Positions 7,118 to 14,634 of a stretch of DNA of 23,528 nt are shown piece after piece. Source of the stretch: JBEIHX01 sp040381075 (lineage in GTDB: Bacteria > Pseudomonadota > Alphaproteobacteria > Caulobacterales > Aquidulcibacteraceae); NCBI GenBank assembly GCA_040381075.1, contig JBEIHX010000045.1, positions 1 through 23,528 on the forward strand. The letters are read 5' to 3'. Both the position numbers and the translations under genes were made by a program. The notes under the pieces were generated by a model, which saw only the letters and a list, made by a program, of their open reading frames with translations, was not told where the DNA came from and searched no databases. Positions within the stretch are counted from its first letter, which is position 1, and each line of letters begins with the position of its first letter.

Positions 7118-8455
7118 ATGTCCGTCAAAGTCCGTTTCGCGCCCAGCCCAACCGGCCGGCTTCATGTCGGCAACATCCGCACCGCGCTGATGAACTGGCT
7201 GTTCGCCCGCGGGCAGGGCGGCAGCGTTGTTCTGCGAATCGATGACACGGATCTGGCGCGCTCGACCAAGGAGTTCGAGGCCCGGATCGAACAGGATCTC
7301 ACCTGGCTTGGCCTGGCGTGGGATGAACGTTTCAACCAGTCGCACCGGTTCCCCGCCTATGAGACCGCGGCCGAGACCCTCAAGGCCAAGGGGCTCCTCT
7401 ACCCATGCTTCGAAACCGAGGACGAACTCGACCGCCGCCGGCGCATTGCGCTGTCACGCGGCAAGCCGCCGATCTATGACCGCGCTGCTCTGAAACTGAC
7501 CGCAGCCGAGCGCTCCAAGCTTGAAGCAGAGGGGCGGGCCCCGCATTGGCGCTTCAAACTCTCCGGGGGGCGGGTCGAGTGGTCTGACCTGGTGCGCGGT
7601 CCGGTGTCGATCGACACCGCCTCGCTGTCCGATCCGGTGCTGATCCGCGCCGACGGCGCGTTCCTGTACACCCTGCCGAGCGTGGCCGACGACGTTGACA
7701 TGGCGATCACCCATATCATCCGAGGCGAAGATCACGTCACGAACACCGGCGTCCAGGTGGAGATCTTCCAGGCCCTTGGCGCGCAGGTTCCCGGTTTCGG
7801 ACACTTCCCGCTTCTGGTGGGCGCGGATGGGGAAGCCCTGTCAAAGCGGATCGGCTCCCTCGCCGTGGGCGAACTTGCACAGGAGGGGATAGAGCCGATG
7901 GCGGTGCTCTCCCACCTCGCCAAGCTTGGAACCTCCGACCCCGTCGAGGCGCGGCTCAGCTTCGATCAGTTGGCTGCAGAGTTCGATTTTGCACGGATTG
8001 GACGTGCGCCGGCGCGCTTTGACCTTGAAGAACTGAAACGAGTCAACGCGCAACTGCTCCACATGACGCCGTACACGGCTGTGCAGGCCCGTCTGAGGGC
8101 CATCGATGCGGATCTCGGGGAGGCGTTCTGGAACGCCGTGCGCCCCAACATTGCGCGCCTTGATGACGCAAGGCTGTGGGCTGGCGTCGTCGAGGGGCCG
8201 ATTGCGCCGGTTGTGCCGGACCCGGATTTTCTCGCCGCTGCGCGCGGCGTGCTGCCGCAAGGCCCATACGACGACGCGACCTGGAAAGGTTTCGTCGAAG
8301 CCGTGAAAGGAGCGACCGGCGCGAAGGGCAAGGCTTTGTTCCTGCCGCTTCGCCAGGCCCTGACCGGACAGGACCATGGCCCGGAAATGGGCCCGCTGTT
8401 CGCGCTGATTGGTCCGGAAAAGGCCGCAGCCCGCCTGGAAGGCCGCACCGCCTGA
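7118..8455 (+). CDS. gltX: Glutamyl-tRNA synthetase (short, GltX2-like)
   Basis: This class I aminoacyl-tRNA synthetase charges tRNA with glutamate in the cytoplasm. The product is 445 residues. The HIGH-type motif is PSPTGRLHVGNIRTALMNWL (9-28) and the KMSKS-type motif is EALSKRIGSLAV (239-250). Also present are RIDDTD (40-45), the stem-contact and acceptor-binding stretch IRGEDHVTNTGVQVEIFQAL (201-220) and a reduced C-terminal anticodon-binding half. The enzyme is somewhat shorter than the roughly 470-residue typical form, matching the shorter of the two GluRS paralogues common in alphaproteobacteria. I set the start at ATG 7118 because homology begins there; the frame is open further upstream but unrelated. 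It is convergent with the hydroxylase gene. Confidence 0.95.
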   Translation: MSVKVRFAPSPTGRLHVGNIRTALMNWLFARGQGGSVVLRIDDTDLARSTKEFEARIEQDLTWLGLAWDERFNQSHRFPAYETAAETLKAKGLLYPCFETEDELDRRRRIALSRGKPPIYDRAALKLTAAERSKLEAEGRAPHWRFKLSGGRVEWSDLVRGPVSIDTASLSDPVLIRADGAFLYTLPSVADDVDMAITHIIRGEDHVTNTGVQVEIFQALGAQVPGFGHFPLLVGADGEALSKRIGSLAVGELAQEGIEPMAVLSHLAKLGTSDPVEARLSFDQLAAEFDFARIGRAPARFDLEELKRVNAQLLHMTPYTAVQARLRAIDADLGEAFWNAVRPNIARLDDARLWAGVVEGPIAPVVPDPDFLAAARGVLPQGPYDDATWKGFVEAVKGATGAKGKALFLPLRQALTGQDHGPEMGPLFALIGPEKAAARLEGRTA

Positions 8456-8460
8456 GGTGC

Positions 8461-8472
8461 GCCCGGCCGGGC
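8461..8472. terminator. Palindrome between convergent gltX and hydroxylase genes
   Basis: GCCCGGCCGGGC is a perfect 12-bp palindrome in the 22-base gap between the two convergent stop codons. It is followed by TGTCTTA, a weak T-rich stretch. The hairpin would have a short stem, so the terminator call rests mainly on position. Confidence 0.3.
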
Positions 8473-8477
8473 CTGTC

Positions 8478-9626
8478 TTAAAGCGTGTCGATGCCCGCCA
8501 GGAGGCTTGCGATCAGCTCCCTCTCGGCCGTGGACAGCTCCGGGCGCCAGATGTTGAAGATCAGGACGACCCGCGTTTCGCGCCCGGTGTTGCGCGCTTC
8601 GTGAGTGATGGTGTCGTTGAACACCCAGGCTTCACCGCGTCGCCACGCCCGCCGCTCCGCGCCGACGCGCAGCCAGCATCCCTCGGGCGCAATCACCGGC
8701 AGGTGCACGACGAGGCGCGTGTTGAGAAAGCCCGTGTGCGGTTCGATCCATGCGCCCGGGGTCAGTTTCGAGAACAGGATAAACGGCGCGCGCCCCGTCA
8801 CGCGCTCCAGGGGGGCCTGCGCCAGCGCCTGCAGCGTGACCGGGCACCGCGCGGCATTGGCGGCGATCGGCCCGCCCCGGTTCCACAGATAGCAGGCGGT
8901 CCATTCCGGGTTGTTGAGAAGCCTGCTGCGGCTGTCGTTCGGGCGGTTTTCCTCCGCTTCGACGTAGGGCGCAAAGGCCGCCGGGTCAGCAAGCAGCGCC
9001 TGGAGCTCACCCTCAATGGCGTCCGTCGCGGCCTCGATGCGGTCAAGCCATGGAAAATCGGCACGCGGATAAAACCCTATCGTCGGCAGCTGCGGATAGA
9101 AGAACTGGCGCGGCTCCTGTTCGAAGCGCGCCTTGCGACCGGACAGGATGTCGAGGGCCTCGCGGAAGCGTGGCGGCCCATCGCCCGCCTGATAACCCTC
9201 ACGCTGCAGATGGGCTTCAAGGCGGGAAAAAATCTGCTGGTTGAGTTCGCCATGGGCGCGGTGCGCCCGGGCGATCTCCCGCGCCGCCTCGCTCGGCAGG
9301 CCCGCCACGTCCGGAACCAGAGCCAGGATGCGGGCGTAGTGGGCGACCGCGGCGCGCACATCCCCACGCTCGGCCAGGATGTCAGCCTTCATCAGGAGTG
9401 CGCGCACATTGTCTGGCTCGAACCGCAGCGCATCGTCCAGGGCCGCCAGAACCACTGCGTCCTCGCCCTGCATCCGCGCCGCCAGCGCGAGACCCAGATG
9501 GGCTGCGCCATCGGCTGCGTCAGCGTCAACAATCGCCTGGAAGGCCGCCCGCGCGCCTGGCGCGTCACCGCGCTGCAACGCTGCAAAGCCCCGCGCGCCC
9601 AATTCGTCCGCTGTCAGTCCCGCCAT
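8478..9626 (-). CDS. TPR protein with aspartyl/asparaginyl beta-hydroxylase domain
   Basis: The 382-residue protein starts with TPR-like helical repeats (about 5-105, e.g. GFAALQRGDAPGARAAFQAI and DDALRFEPDNVRALLMKADI). It ends in an Asp/Asn beta-hydroxylase domain (about 185-362), a 2-oxoglutarate- and Fe(II)-dependent oxygenase fold. The iron-binding histidines are visible as His297 in WIEPHTGFLNTRLVVHLP and His342 in NDTITHEARNTG. The arginine that would bind 2-oxoglutarate is in RVVLIFNIWRPEL. The TPR-hydroxylase order mirrors eukaryotic aspartyl beta-hydroxylase. The target is unknown. I used ATG 9626; a TTG at 9710 would add 28 residues with no family resemblance. It is cytosolic by lack of a signal peptide. 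It diverges from the DUF3108-like gene. Confidence 0.88.
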   Translation of the reverse strand: MAGLTADELGARGFAALQRGDAPGARAAFQAIVDADAADGAAHLGLALAARMQGEDAVVLAALDDALRFEPDNVRALLMKADILAERGDVRAAVAHYARILALVPDVAGLPSEAAREIARAHRAHGELNQQIFSRLEAHLQREGYQAGDGPPRFREALDILSGRKARFEQEPRQFFYPQLPTIGFYPRADFPWLDRIEAATDAIEGELQALLADPAAFAPYVEAEENRPNDSRSRLLNNPEWTACYLWNRGGPIAANAARCPVTLQALAQAPLERVTGRAPFILFSKLTPGAWIEPHTGFLNTRLVVHLPVIAPEGCWLRVGAERRAWRRGEAWVFNDTITHEARNTGRETRVVLIFNIWRPELSTAERELIASLLAGIDTL

Positions 9627-9818
9627 AGCCCATCCCGTCCTGCCGAAGGCCTTCGCACGCCGACGCCGGTCACGCCAAGGCGCGCCCTCATCGCCGCTTT
9701 CCCTCCCCAATCCAAGGATATTCAGCTTCCCTGGGCCATGACGTTATGTCATTCGGCCAAGGAAAGGCAGGTGCGCGTCTGGCCGGTCCGGCGGGAGCGC
9801 AGTGTCAGGAGGCGCTAC

Positions 9819-10601
9819 ATGGCGAAGCACAGCGCGGGGATCTTCGGGGCTGTTCTGGTCCTGGCCTTGTCCTGCGGCCCGGCGAGTGCGAACTCCAGCG
9901 GGGCGGGCGCGTCGGCGCCGTTGGTGTTTTCCGGGGTGTATACGGTCTCTGCAAAGGGGGTTGAGGCCGGCGAATTCGCCTTCACGGCCAGGTTCGCCGG
10001 CGCGCGCTATGAGGCAAGTGCGACCCGACGCGCCACCGGCCTCGTGCGCGCGCTGGTCGGCTCAAGCCAGGACTATGTCTACACCGCCCGTGGAACGATC
10101 ACGCCGCGGGGGCTTGAACCGCTGTCCTACGAGCATTCCGGCGGAAAGCGCGGCCGGGTCGTACGGGTGCGGTTCGGCCCCGACGACGTCGTCACCACGT
10201 CCATTCCCGCCATGGGGATGGGCGATCCACCGGCCACGCGGCTGCAAAAGCTCGGGGCCATGGACCAGGTTTCAGCCCTGGCGGCGATGCTGCTGGACGC
10301 CGACACGCCCTGTCAGGGTGTGAAGCGCGTGTTCATGGATGGGCGCGCCCGCTTCGATTTCGTCATGCGCTCGGACGGCGAGGAGCGGGTGCGATTGCGC
10401 GCCTATCGTGGCCCGGCCCTGCGCTGCGCCGTGCGCTTCGTCCCGATCGCCGGGTTTCCTGATCCGCAGGAGCCAGCCGACATGCACTTCCTGTTCGCCC
10501 GGACGGACAAAGGGGTGCTCGCGCCGCTGCGCATCGAAATGCCGACCGACGACGCCGGCCTTGCCGTCCTGGAAGTCAAGAAGTTTTCCTTCGCCGGCTA
10601 G
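9819..10601 (+). CDS. Exported DUF3108-like protein
   Basis: The product has 260 residues, with a signal peptide at about 1-24 (basic MAKHS, hydrophobic AGIFGAVLVLALSC, then GPASA). The mature part fits the DUF3108 family: FSGVYTVSAKGVEAGEFAF near the N-terminus, a repeated-strand middle and LAPLRIEMPTDDAGLAVLEV near the end. Members are periplasmic or outer-membrane-linked beta-rich proteins of unknown role. AGGAGG lies six bases before ATG 9819, which fixes the start; the frame is open far upstream but antisense to the hydroxylase gene. Cys residues in DTPCQGV and LRCAVRF may form a disulfide after export. The SDR gene follows 53 bases downstream on the same strand and may be co-transcribed. 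Confidence 0.8.
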   Translation: MAKHSAGIFGAVLVLALSCGPASANSSGAGASAPLVFSGVYTVSAKGVEAGEFAFTARFAGARYEASATRRATGLVRALVGSSQDYVYTARGTITPRGLEPLSYEHSGGKRGRVVRVRFGPDDVVTTSIPAMGMGDPPATRLQKLGAMDQVSALAAMLLDADTPCQGVKRVFMDGRARFDFVMRSDGEERVRLRAYRGPALRCAVRFVPIAGFPDPQEPADMHFLFARTDKGVLAPLRIEMPTDDAGLAVLEVKKFSFAG

Positions 10602-10654
10602 CGCGGCTTTGGCGTTTCTGGTCATGCTGCTCCGGCCAGCATGTGGAGACGGAC

Positions 10655-11482
10655 ATGGCCCAGGCCGATGGTCGCAAATCTATCTTCATCACCGGTGCGG
10701 CCTCTGGCATGGGGCGGGAAACCGCACTGCTGTTCGCCCGTGAGGGCTGGTTCGTCGGCGGCGTGGACGTCAATGAAGCTGGCCTTGCGCGCATCGCGGA
10801 GGACATCGGCCCGGCCAGTTTCTGGGGAGCCGCCCTCGATGTCGCCGATCGCCCGGCCTATGGCGCGGTTCTGAACCGCTTCGCCGCCGCCACCGCCGGA
10901 CGGCTGGATCTCCTGTTCAATAATGCCGGCATCGGCAGGGGCGGACCGTTTGATCAGCAGCCATTCGAGGACGTGCTGGCGGTGATCCAGGTCAACCTGA
11001 TCGGCGTCATGAACGGCATTCAGCTGGCCACACCGCTGCTGAAGGCGACGCCCAACTCCCTGTGCTTCACGACGTCCTCCTCCTCGGCCACCTATGGCAT
11101 GCCCGGCATCGCGGTCTATTCCGCCACCAAGCATGCCGTGAAGGGGCTCACCGAGGCGCTGGCGGTCGAATACAGGGCCTTCGGCGTGCGGGTGGCCGAC
11201 GTATTGCCCGGATTGATCGATACGCCCCTGTTGCCGCCGGGCGTGGCCGCCAGCGCTCCCCCAACGGGGATGTTTCGCGCGATAGCGCCAATCGAGGTCG
11301 CCAAGGTGGTCTGGCGGGCCTATCAGGAAGACAGGCTGCACTGGTATGTGCCCGAGGAACTGGCTGAACTCGACAGACAGGCCGCGTTCACTCCGGAAAA
11401 GGTCCGCGACCTGATGGCGGCAGGCAGCCTGTTCGGGCAGATCAATGAGCTCAGCGCCGACCGCACGACCCCGGCCGGCTGA
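10655..11482 (+). CDS. Short-chain dehydrogenase/reductase (SDR) family oxidoreductase
   Basis: This is a classical SDR of 275 residues that should use NAD(P)H to interconvert an alcohol and a ketone. The cofactor motif TGAASGMG is at 13-20 and NNAG at 89-92. The catalytic serine is within SSSSATYG (141-148) and YSATK (155-159) supplies Tyr155 and Lys159. Asp38 after the second strand (GGVDVN) favours NAD. The C-terminal part (PEELAELDRQAAFTPEKVRD) is typical of uncharacterised SDRs annotated only to family. ATG 10655 is preferred because GTGGAG lies six bases upstream; a GTG at 10643 is the alternative. The substrate cannot be inferred from its neighbours. Confidence 0.9.
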   Translation: MAQADGRKSIFITGAASGMGRETALLFAREGWFVGGVDVNEAGLARIAEDIGPASFWGAALDVADRPAYGAVLNRFAAATAGRLDLLFNNAGIGRGGPFDQQPFEDVLAVIQVNLIGVMNGIQLATPLLKATPNSLCFTTSSSSATYGMPGIAVYSATKHAVKGLTEALAVEYRAFGVRVADVLPGLIDTPLLPPGVAASAPPTGMFRAIAPIEVAKVVWRAYQEDRLHWYVPEELAELDRQAAFTPEKVRDLMAAGSLFGQINELSADRTTPAG

Positions 11483-11500
11483 GTAAGCGCGATGCGGCGC

Positions 11501-11515
11501 GCCGCCTCAGGCGGC
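11501..11515. terminator. GC hairpin overlapping the cpdR stop, between convergent SDR gene and cpdR
   Basis: GCCGCC and GGCGGC form a 6-bp stem around a 3-base loop that is the cpdR stop codon on the other strand. A second palindrome, GCGGCGCGCCGC (11494-11505), overlaps it. The location suits termination of either gene, but there is no T-tract. Confidence 0.3.
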
Positions 11516-11872
11516 GATCACGCGCTCAACCTCGGCCACGAGGTCGCGCAGGTGAAATGGCTTGGAGAGGACCCGCGCCTCCCGGGGCGCGGGTGAGCCC
11601 TGCCCGAGGGCCACGGCGGCGAAGCCCGTGATGAACACAATTTTCATGATCGGGTCGATTTCCGCAGCCCGGCGCGCAAGCTCGATTCCATCCATGCCCG
11701 GCATGACGATATCGGTGAGGAGCAGGTCATACGCCCGGCCTTCCAGCGCCTCAAGCGCTTCTTCACCATCGCCGAAGTCGTCGACGTCGTGGCCTGCGCG
11801 CTTCAGCGCGCCTGTCAGGAAGCCGCGCAGCGAGTCATCATCTTCCGCGAGCAGTATGCGCGCCATGGCCAT
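11507..11872 (-). CDS. cpdR: CpdR-type single-domain response regulator
   Basis: CpdR is a receiver-only protein of the CckA-ChpT phosphorelay. When unphosphorylated, it primes ClpXP for degradation of cell-cycle and other substrates. The 121 residues are one receiver domain: acidic pocket LLAEDDD (7-13), phosphoacceptor Asp54 in LLTDIVMPGMDGIELARRA, Thr82 in VFITGFAAVAL and Lys104 in VLSKPFHLRDLV. The ITGFAAVAL and VLSKPFHLRDLV blocks closely match CpdR rather than general CheY-like proteins. The C-terminus ends Ala-Ala, as in known ClpX-recognised tails. An AAGGG lies upstream; the start could be ATG 11872 or ATG 11866. It is convergent with the SDR gene and divergent from tRNA-Leu. Confidence 0.88.
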   Translation of the reverse strand: MAMARILLAEDDDSLRGFLTGALKRAGHDVDDFGDGEEALEALEGRAYDLLLTDIVMPGMDGIELARRAAEIDPIMKIVFITGFAAVALGQGSPAPREARVLSKPFHLRDLVAEVERVIAA

Positions 11873-12056
11873 TGACCCTTCATCCATCCCCAGATTGACC
11901 TGTAACACCGCTTTGGTAAAGGCGAGGTTGCGAGCGCACAGGGTCGATGGCGGGCGCGGCGTCGACCATGACACGCACCCGGTCTGTCGGATGCCCCTGA
12001 TGATGGGCGGCATGTTTGGTGTCCGCCTCTTTCCGGACCGCTTGGTTGCGCCGCGG

Positions 12057-12085
12057 TTGCAGGCGGCGACGCCGCCGACTATGGT
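12057..12085 (+). promoter_or_regulatory. Candidate sigma-70 promoter for tRNA-Leu
   Basis: TTGCAG (12057-12062) and TATGGT (12080-12085) are separated by 17 bases. Transcription would begin about six bases before the tRNA 5' end. The spacer contains the inverted repeat GGCGGC-GAC-GCCGCC. The match is partial and rests on spacing and position. Confidence 0.35.
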
Positions 12086-12097
12086 CGCCGCCTCGCC

Positions 12098-12184
12098 GCC
12101 CCAGTGGCGAAATCGGTAGACGCGGCAGACTCAAAATCTGTTGCCGGCGACGGCGTGCTGGTTCGAGTCCGGCCTGGGGCACCA
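12098..12184 (+). tRNA. tRNA-Leu (anticodon CAA)
   Basis: The acceptor stem GCCCCAG pairs with CTGGGGC, followed by the discriminator A and an encoded CCA (12182-12184). The anticodon arm GCAGA/TCTGT encloses the loop CTCAAAA, giving anticodon CAA, which reads UUG. A long variable arm (TGCCGGCGACGGCGT) marks a class II tRNA, as expected for leucine. The T arm GCTGG-TTCGAGT-CCGGC is intact. Confidence 0.96.
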
Positions 12185-12229
12185 TCGGGTTCCTGTCCGT
12201 CTGTCCGCCGGGACCGGATCTATCCTGAT

Positions 12230-12248
12230 CGTTCCCGGGCGGGGAACG
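12230..12248. terminator. Hairpin downstream of tRNA-Leu
   Basis: CGTTCCC and GGGAACG form a 7-bp stem with a GGGCG loop, 46 bases after the tRNA. It could end tRNA transcription. There is no T-run behind it, so the call is weak. Confidence 0.35.
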
Positions 12249-12269
12249 ACCCGACGTCCGGTCCATGAG

Positions 12270-12337
12270 AGGATCCGGGACACGCCAGGATCCGGGACAT
12301 GCCAGGATCCGGGTCATGCCAGGATCCGGGCCATGCG
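12270..12337. repeat. 17-bp tandem repeat, four near-identical copies
   Basis: The unit AGGATCCGGGACATGCC occurs four times; copies differ by one to three bases. Each unit carries the palindrome GGATCC. The period is not a multiple of three, so it is unlikely to be coding. It lies 86 bases downstream of tRNA-Leu in a gene-free stretch. With no unique spacers it is not a CRISPR array; it looks like a short minisatellite. Confidence 0.9.
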
Positions 12338-12584
12338 AGAACAGGCGCGGATAGCACAGACGCCGGCGATGGTGTCTCGCCCCGGGAAGACTGCAGCCGC
12401 CGACACAACGACTCCACTCCGGGTCGCCGCCGTGGTGCGCAAGGAGGCCGTGGTGCGCACGGATGACTGCGTCAGGCCGAGCCAAGCCCCAGCGCACGCC
12501 CATGCGCACTCTTGACCGCCGGAGGCTCGAGCGTGCGGCGCTGCCGAGCGGTTCGCAGCCGTGGCGGCGCGCGGGTGGGGATGC
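12338..12584. other. Gene-poor stretch between tRNA-Leu and the transglutaminase-like gene
   Basis: The gap runs from 12185 to 12584. Beyond the hairpin and 17-bp array, this part shows only a 13-bp direct repeat GCCGTGGTGCGCA at 12429-12441 and 12447-12459. The open frames here are short, biased in composition and unlike any family I know. Confidence 0.5.
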
Positions 12585-13684
12585 TCAGCGGCTCCCGTGA
12601 GCGCCGGCGACCAGGCGTTGTTGTCTCGGCATCGGGGAGACTCGTTGAAAGACGACATAGCAGGGCTCATCCGGCGGGCCCTCGACCGAGAGGAGGAGAG
12701 CCTCCCGGGGTTTCAGGGGACGCCGAAATCGCAGGCCGCTCCCAATGTCATCCAGACTGACCGCGCCCAGAAACCTGTTCGTGTGCGTGCGGGCGACAAG
12801 CCGACCGGAGCGGCATGCCTGAACAGGTCCGGCGATGCGCAGCCCATGCGCGCGCACGCCCCGCTGCAGTCTCAACACAACCGCCCCTTCAGCAAGCTTC
12901 CCATGATCCAGCGTGCGTCCAAGGAAATTCCGCACGTCGCGCGGGACCCATCCCGACCCATCCGGCTCGAGCGGCAGGTCGACCCGTCCGCCCTGTCCCC
13001 GCAGGACTACTTTGCCCGGCCATTGGTCGAGATAGGCGAGAACGTCAGTGTGCGCGGCGGCCGCGATAATCGCCGACACCCCGCTGCTGTCCTGGCGCAC
13101 CGTGAGTTCCCTGCGCAAGCCCCCCTCGGCCTCCGCAGCCGATGCGAGATCAAACATTGCATCCGGACTGCGCTGAAACCAGGTCCTCCAGGTCACATCG
13201 AGCATGCGCCAGGCGCCGCCGATCAGCACCTCGACGACAATATGGCTTTCATTCCCGACCGGCCCGGCCCGGTAATACTGGACACTGCGCGCCGTGAACC
13301 CAAGCGCACGCAACAGCCGCAATGCAGCCTCGACATGGTTGCCGCATATGCCGCGCCCTCGGCGATCGCCTCACCGGTGCTTGATGGCGGCCTGCCATCG
13401 ATCTCTGCCAGCGCGCCAAAGCGCAACGGGCTCATCCTGGTGGACACATATCGGACGGCGAGCATGGCGAGCAGAGCGCGCTGTGCGTCCGGCGTCAGGT
13501 CCTCCGCGCCGCTGCGCCTCAGGCTCAACACCGCGTAGGCGTGCTGGCTGCGAACATAGCTCTCTGCGTCACTGTACCAGGCTGCGTCGACACTTCCCGC
13601 CAAGGTCGGTTCAGGCGCAGCCGCCGATGCTCCGAGCGTCAGGAGGAACAACAACGCCGCAAACGGCAGCCTTTTCAGGGTCAT
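12585..13684 (-). pseudogene. Exported transglutaminase-like protein, split by a frameshift
   Basis: Two minus-strand frames together make one protein. The 5' part (13684 down to 13223) begins MTLKRLPFAALLFLLTLGAS, a clear signal peptide, and runs to STGEAIAEG. The 3' part (open from about 13370 down to 12585) gives RGRGICGNHVEAALRLLRAL, then SHIVVEV and WRMLDVTW. These supply the Cys, His and Asp of a transglutaminase/cysteine-protease core, and about 200 further residues of unknown nature follow. The catalytic Cys codon (13344-13346) lies only in the second frame, which has a stop at 13371-13373, so the shift must lie within about 13347-13373. The total of 1100 bases implies one base lost, giving about 366 residues if repaired. 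GGAAG six bases before ATG 13684 supports the start; ATG 13696 is the alternative. It may be a true mutation or a sequence error. Confidence 0.75.
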
Positions 13685-13696
13685 GTACGCTTCCAT

Positions 13697-14124
13697 ACGC
13701 AGACATTCGCAGTTGGAACGACATGGCAGGCACAATCCGTCGCCCGGTACCGGCGTCCGGTCCGAAACCAGTGGGCCTTGGGTAGGTAGGCATGGCGTCC
13801 AGATGAGGCCCGCAGGCGTGGAGGTGTTCCACCTGTCGGCGAAGCGCGCGCGTGTCCGCCAGGGCGCGACGCATGTCAGACAGCACACTGCGCGACACAG
13901 GGACACAGCAGCCCGCAGGGCGGGTCGACGCGTGCGCCCCACGATGCCGCGGCGGTCGCCCGGCGCCACATGTCGCCCGAAGCGCCCGCCCGGGTGACGC
14001 CGATCCCTGAAGCCTTTCGCGGTCTGGCGATGGGGCGCCATGTGGACGCGCTCGGGCGATCGTTTCGTGAAAGCGCCGGGCGCGAAATGCAGGCAAGTCA
14101 TCATTGGCTGTACAGGAGGCGGAA
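13697..14124. other. Intergenic region upstream of the transglutaminase-like gene
   Basis: About 430 bases between the divergent transglutaminase-like gene and the first small membrane protein. Frames are open on both strands but none has a recognisable domain or a convincing ribosome site. An upstream extension of the minus-strand frame to 14137 is compositionally biased and ignores a clear signal-peptide start at 13684. I see no RNA gene or clear operator. Confidence 0.45.
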
Positions 14125-14505
14125 TTGGAGACTGCAACCAGACTGGCCTGGGGACTCTTGGCGCTCGTGCATCTGGGGCCGGCCGCGACGGCCTTCGTCC
14201 CGTCGCTGACGGAGCGGCTCTATGGGCTCAGCCCGCAGGGCGACCTCGCCATCCTGCTTGCCCATCGCGGGGTTCTCTTCTGTGCGGTGGTGGCTGCCTG
14301 CCTCTTCGCCATGTTCGATCAGCCTGCCCGGCGCGCGCTGAGCGTGGTGGTTGCGATCAGCGTGGTCGGTTTCCTGGTCCTCTATGTGCAGGCCGGCGCG
14401 CCGCCGGGCGCGTTGCGGACAATCGCTGTTGCCGACGCAGCCGCACTCCTGGCGCTCGCATTCGTGCTTTTCTCGGCGTGGCGCCCCGGCGGCGCGCACC
14501 CGTAA
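14125..14505 (+). CDS. Small four-helix membrane protein
   Basis: A 126-residue hydrophobic protein with four likely membrane helices: LAWGLLALVHLGPAATAFV, ILLAHRGVLFCAVVAACLFA, ALSVVVAISVVGFLVLYV and IAVADAAALLALAFVLFSA. The YGL...AILLAHRGVLF pattern resembles small membrane proteins often mis-annotated in databases as phosphopantetheine adenylyltransferase; no catalytic motif of that enzyme is present. AGGAGG lies five bases before the TTG at 14125, which supports this rare start; another TTG at 14104 is possible. It is convergent with the DUF4345-like gene, which has similar size and topology. The function is unknown. Confidence 0.7.
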   Translation: METATRLAWGLLALVHLGPAATAFVPSLTERLYGLSPQGDLAILLAHRGVLFCAVVAACLFAMFDQPARRALSVVVAISVVGFLVLYVQAGAPPGALRTIAVADAAALLALAFVLFSAWRPGGAHP

Positions 14506-14570
14506 GCGACACGCGCCAGCGTGACGGCCCTGGCGCGAGGGCTGCGGTGTGATGGCTCTGGCGTCAAGGC

Positions 14571-14591
14571 CATTGGTGGAAAGGACCAATG
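14571..14591. terminator. Hairpin between two convergent membrane-protein genes
   Basis: CATTGGT (14571-14577) pairs with ACCAATG (14585-14591) around a GGAAAGG loop, in the 129-base gap between convergent genes. This would suit a bidirectional terminator. There is no T-run on either side. Confidence 0.4.
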
Positions 14592-14634
14592 TCTGGAAGA
14601 GCTGTCGCTGGGGCTCGGTCGACAGCGCACTGGC

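Noticed and set aside
8409..10601. A 730-codon plus-strand open frame spanning the hydroxylase and DUF3108 genes
   Set aside because: Only the part from ATG 9819 has a ribosome site, signal peptide and family likeness. The rest is antisense to the well-supported hydroxylase and has Arg/Pro-rich, domain-free translation typical of GC-rich shadows.
12270..12337. Possible CRISPR array
   Set aside because: The units are contiguous 17-mers without spacers and there are no cas genes. It is a plain tandem repeat.
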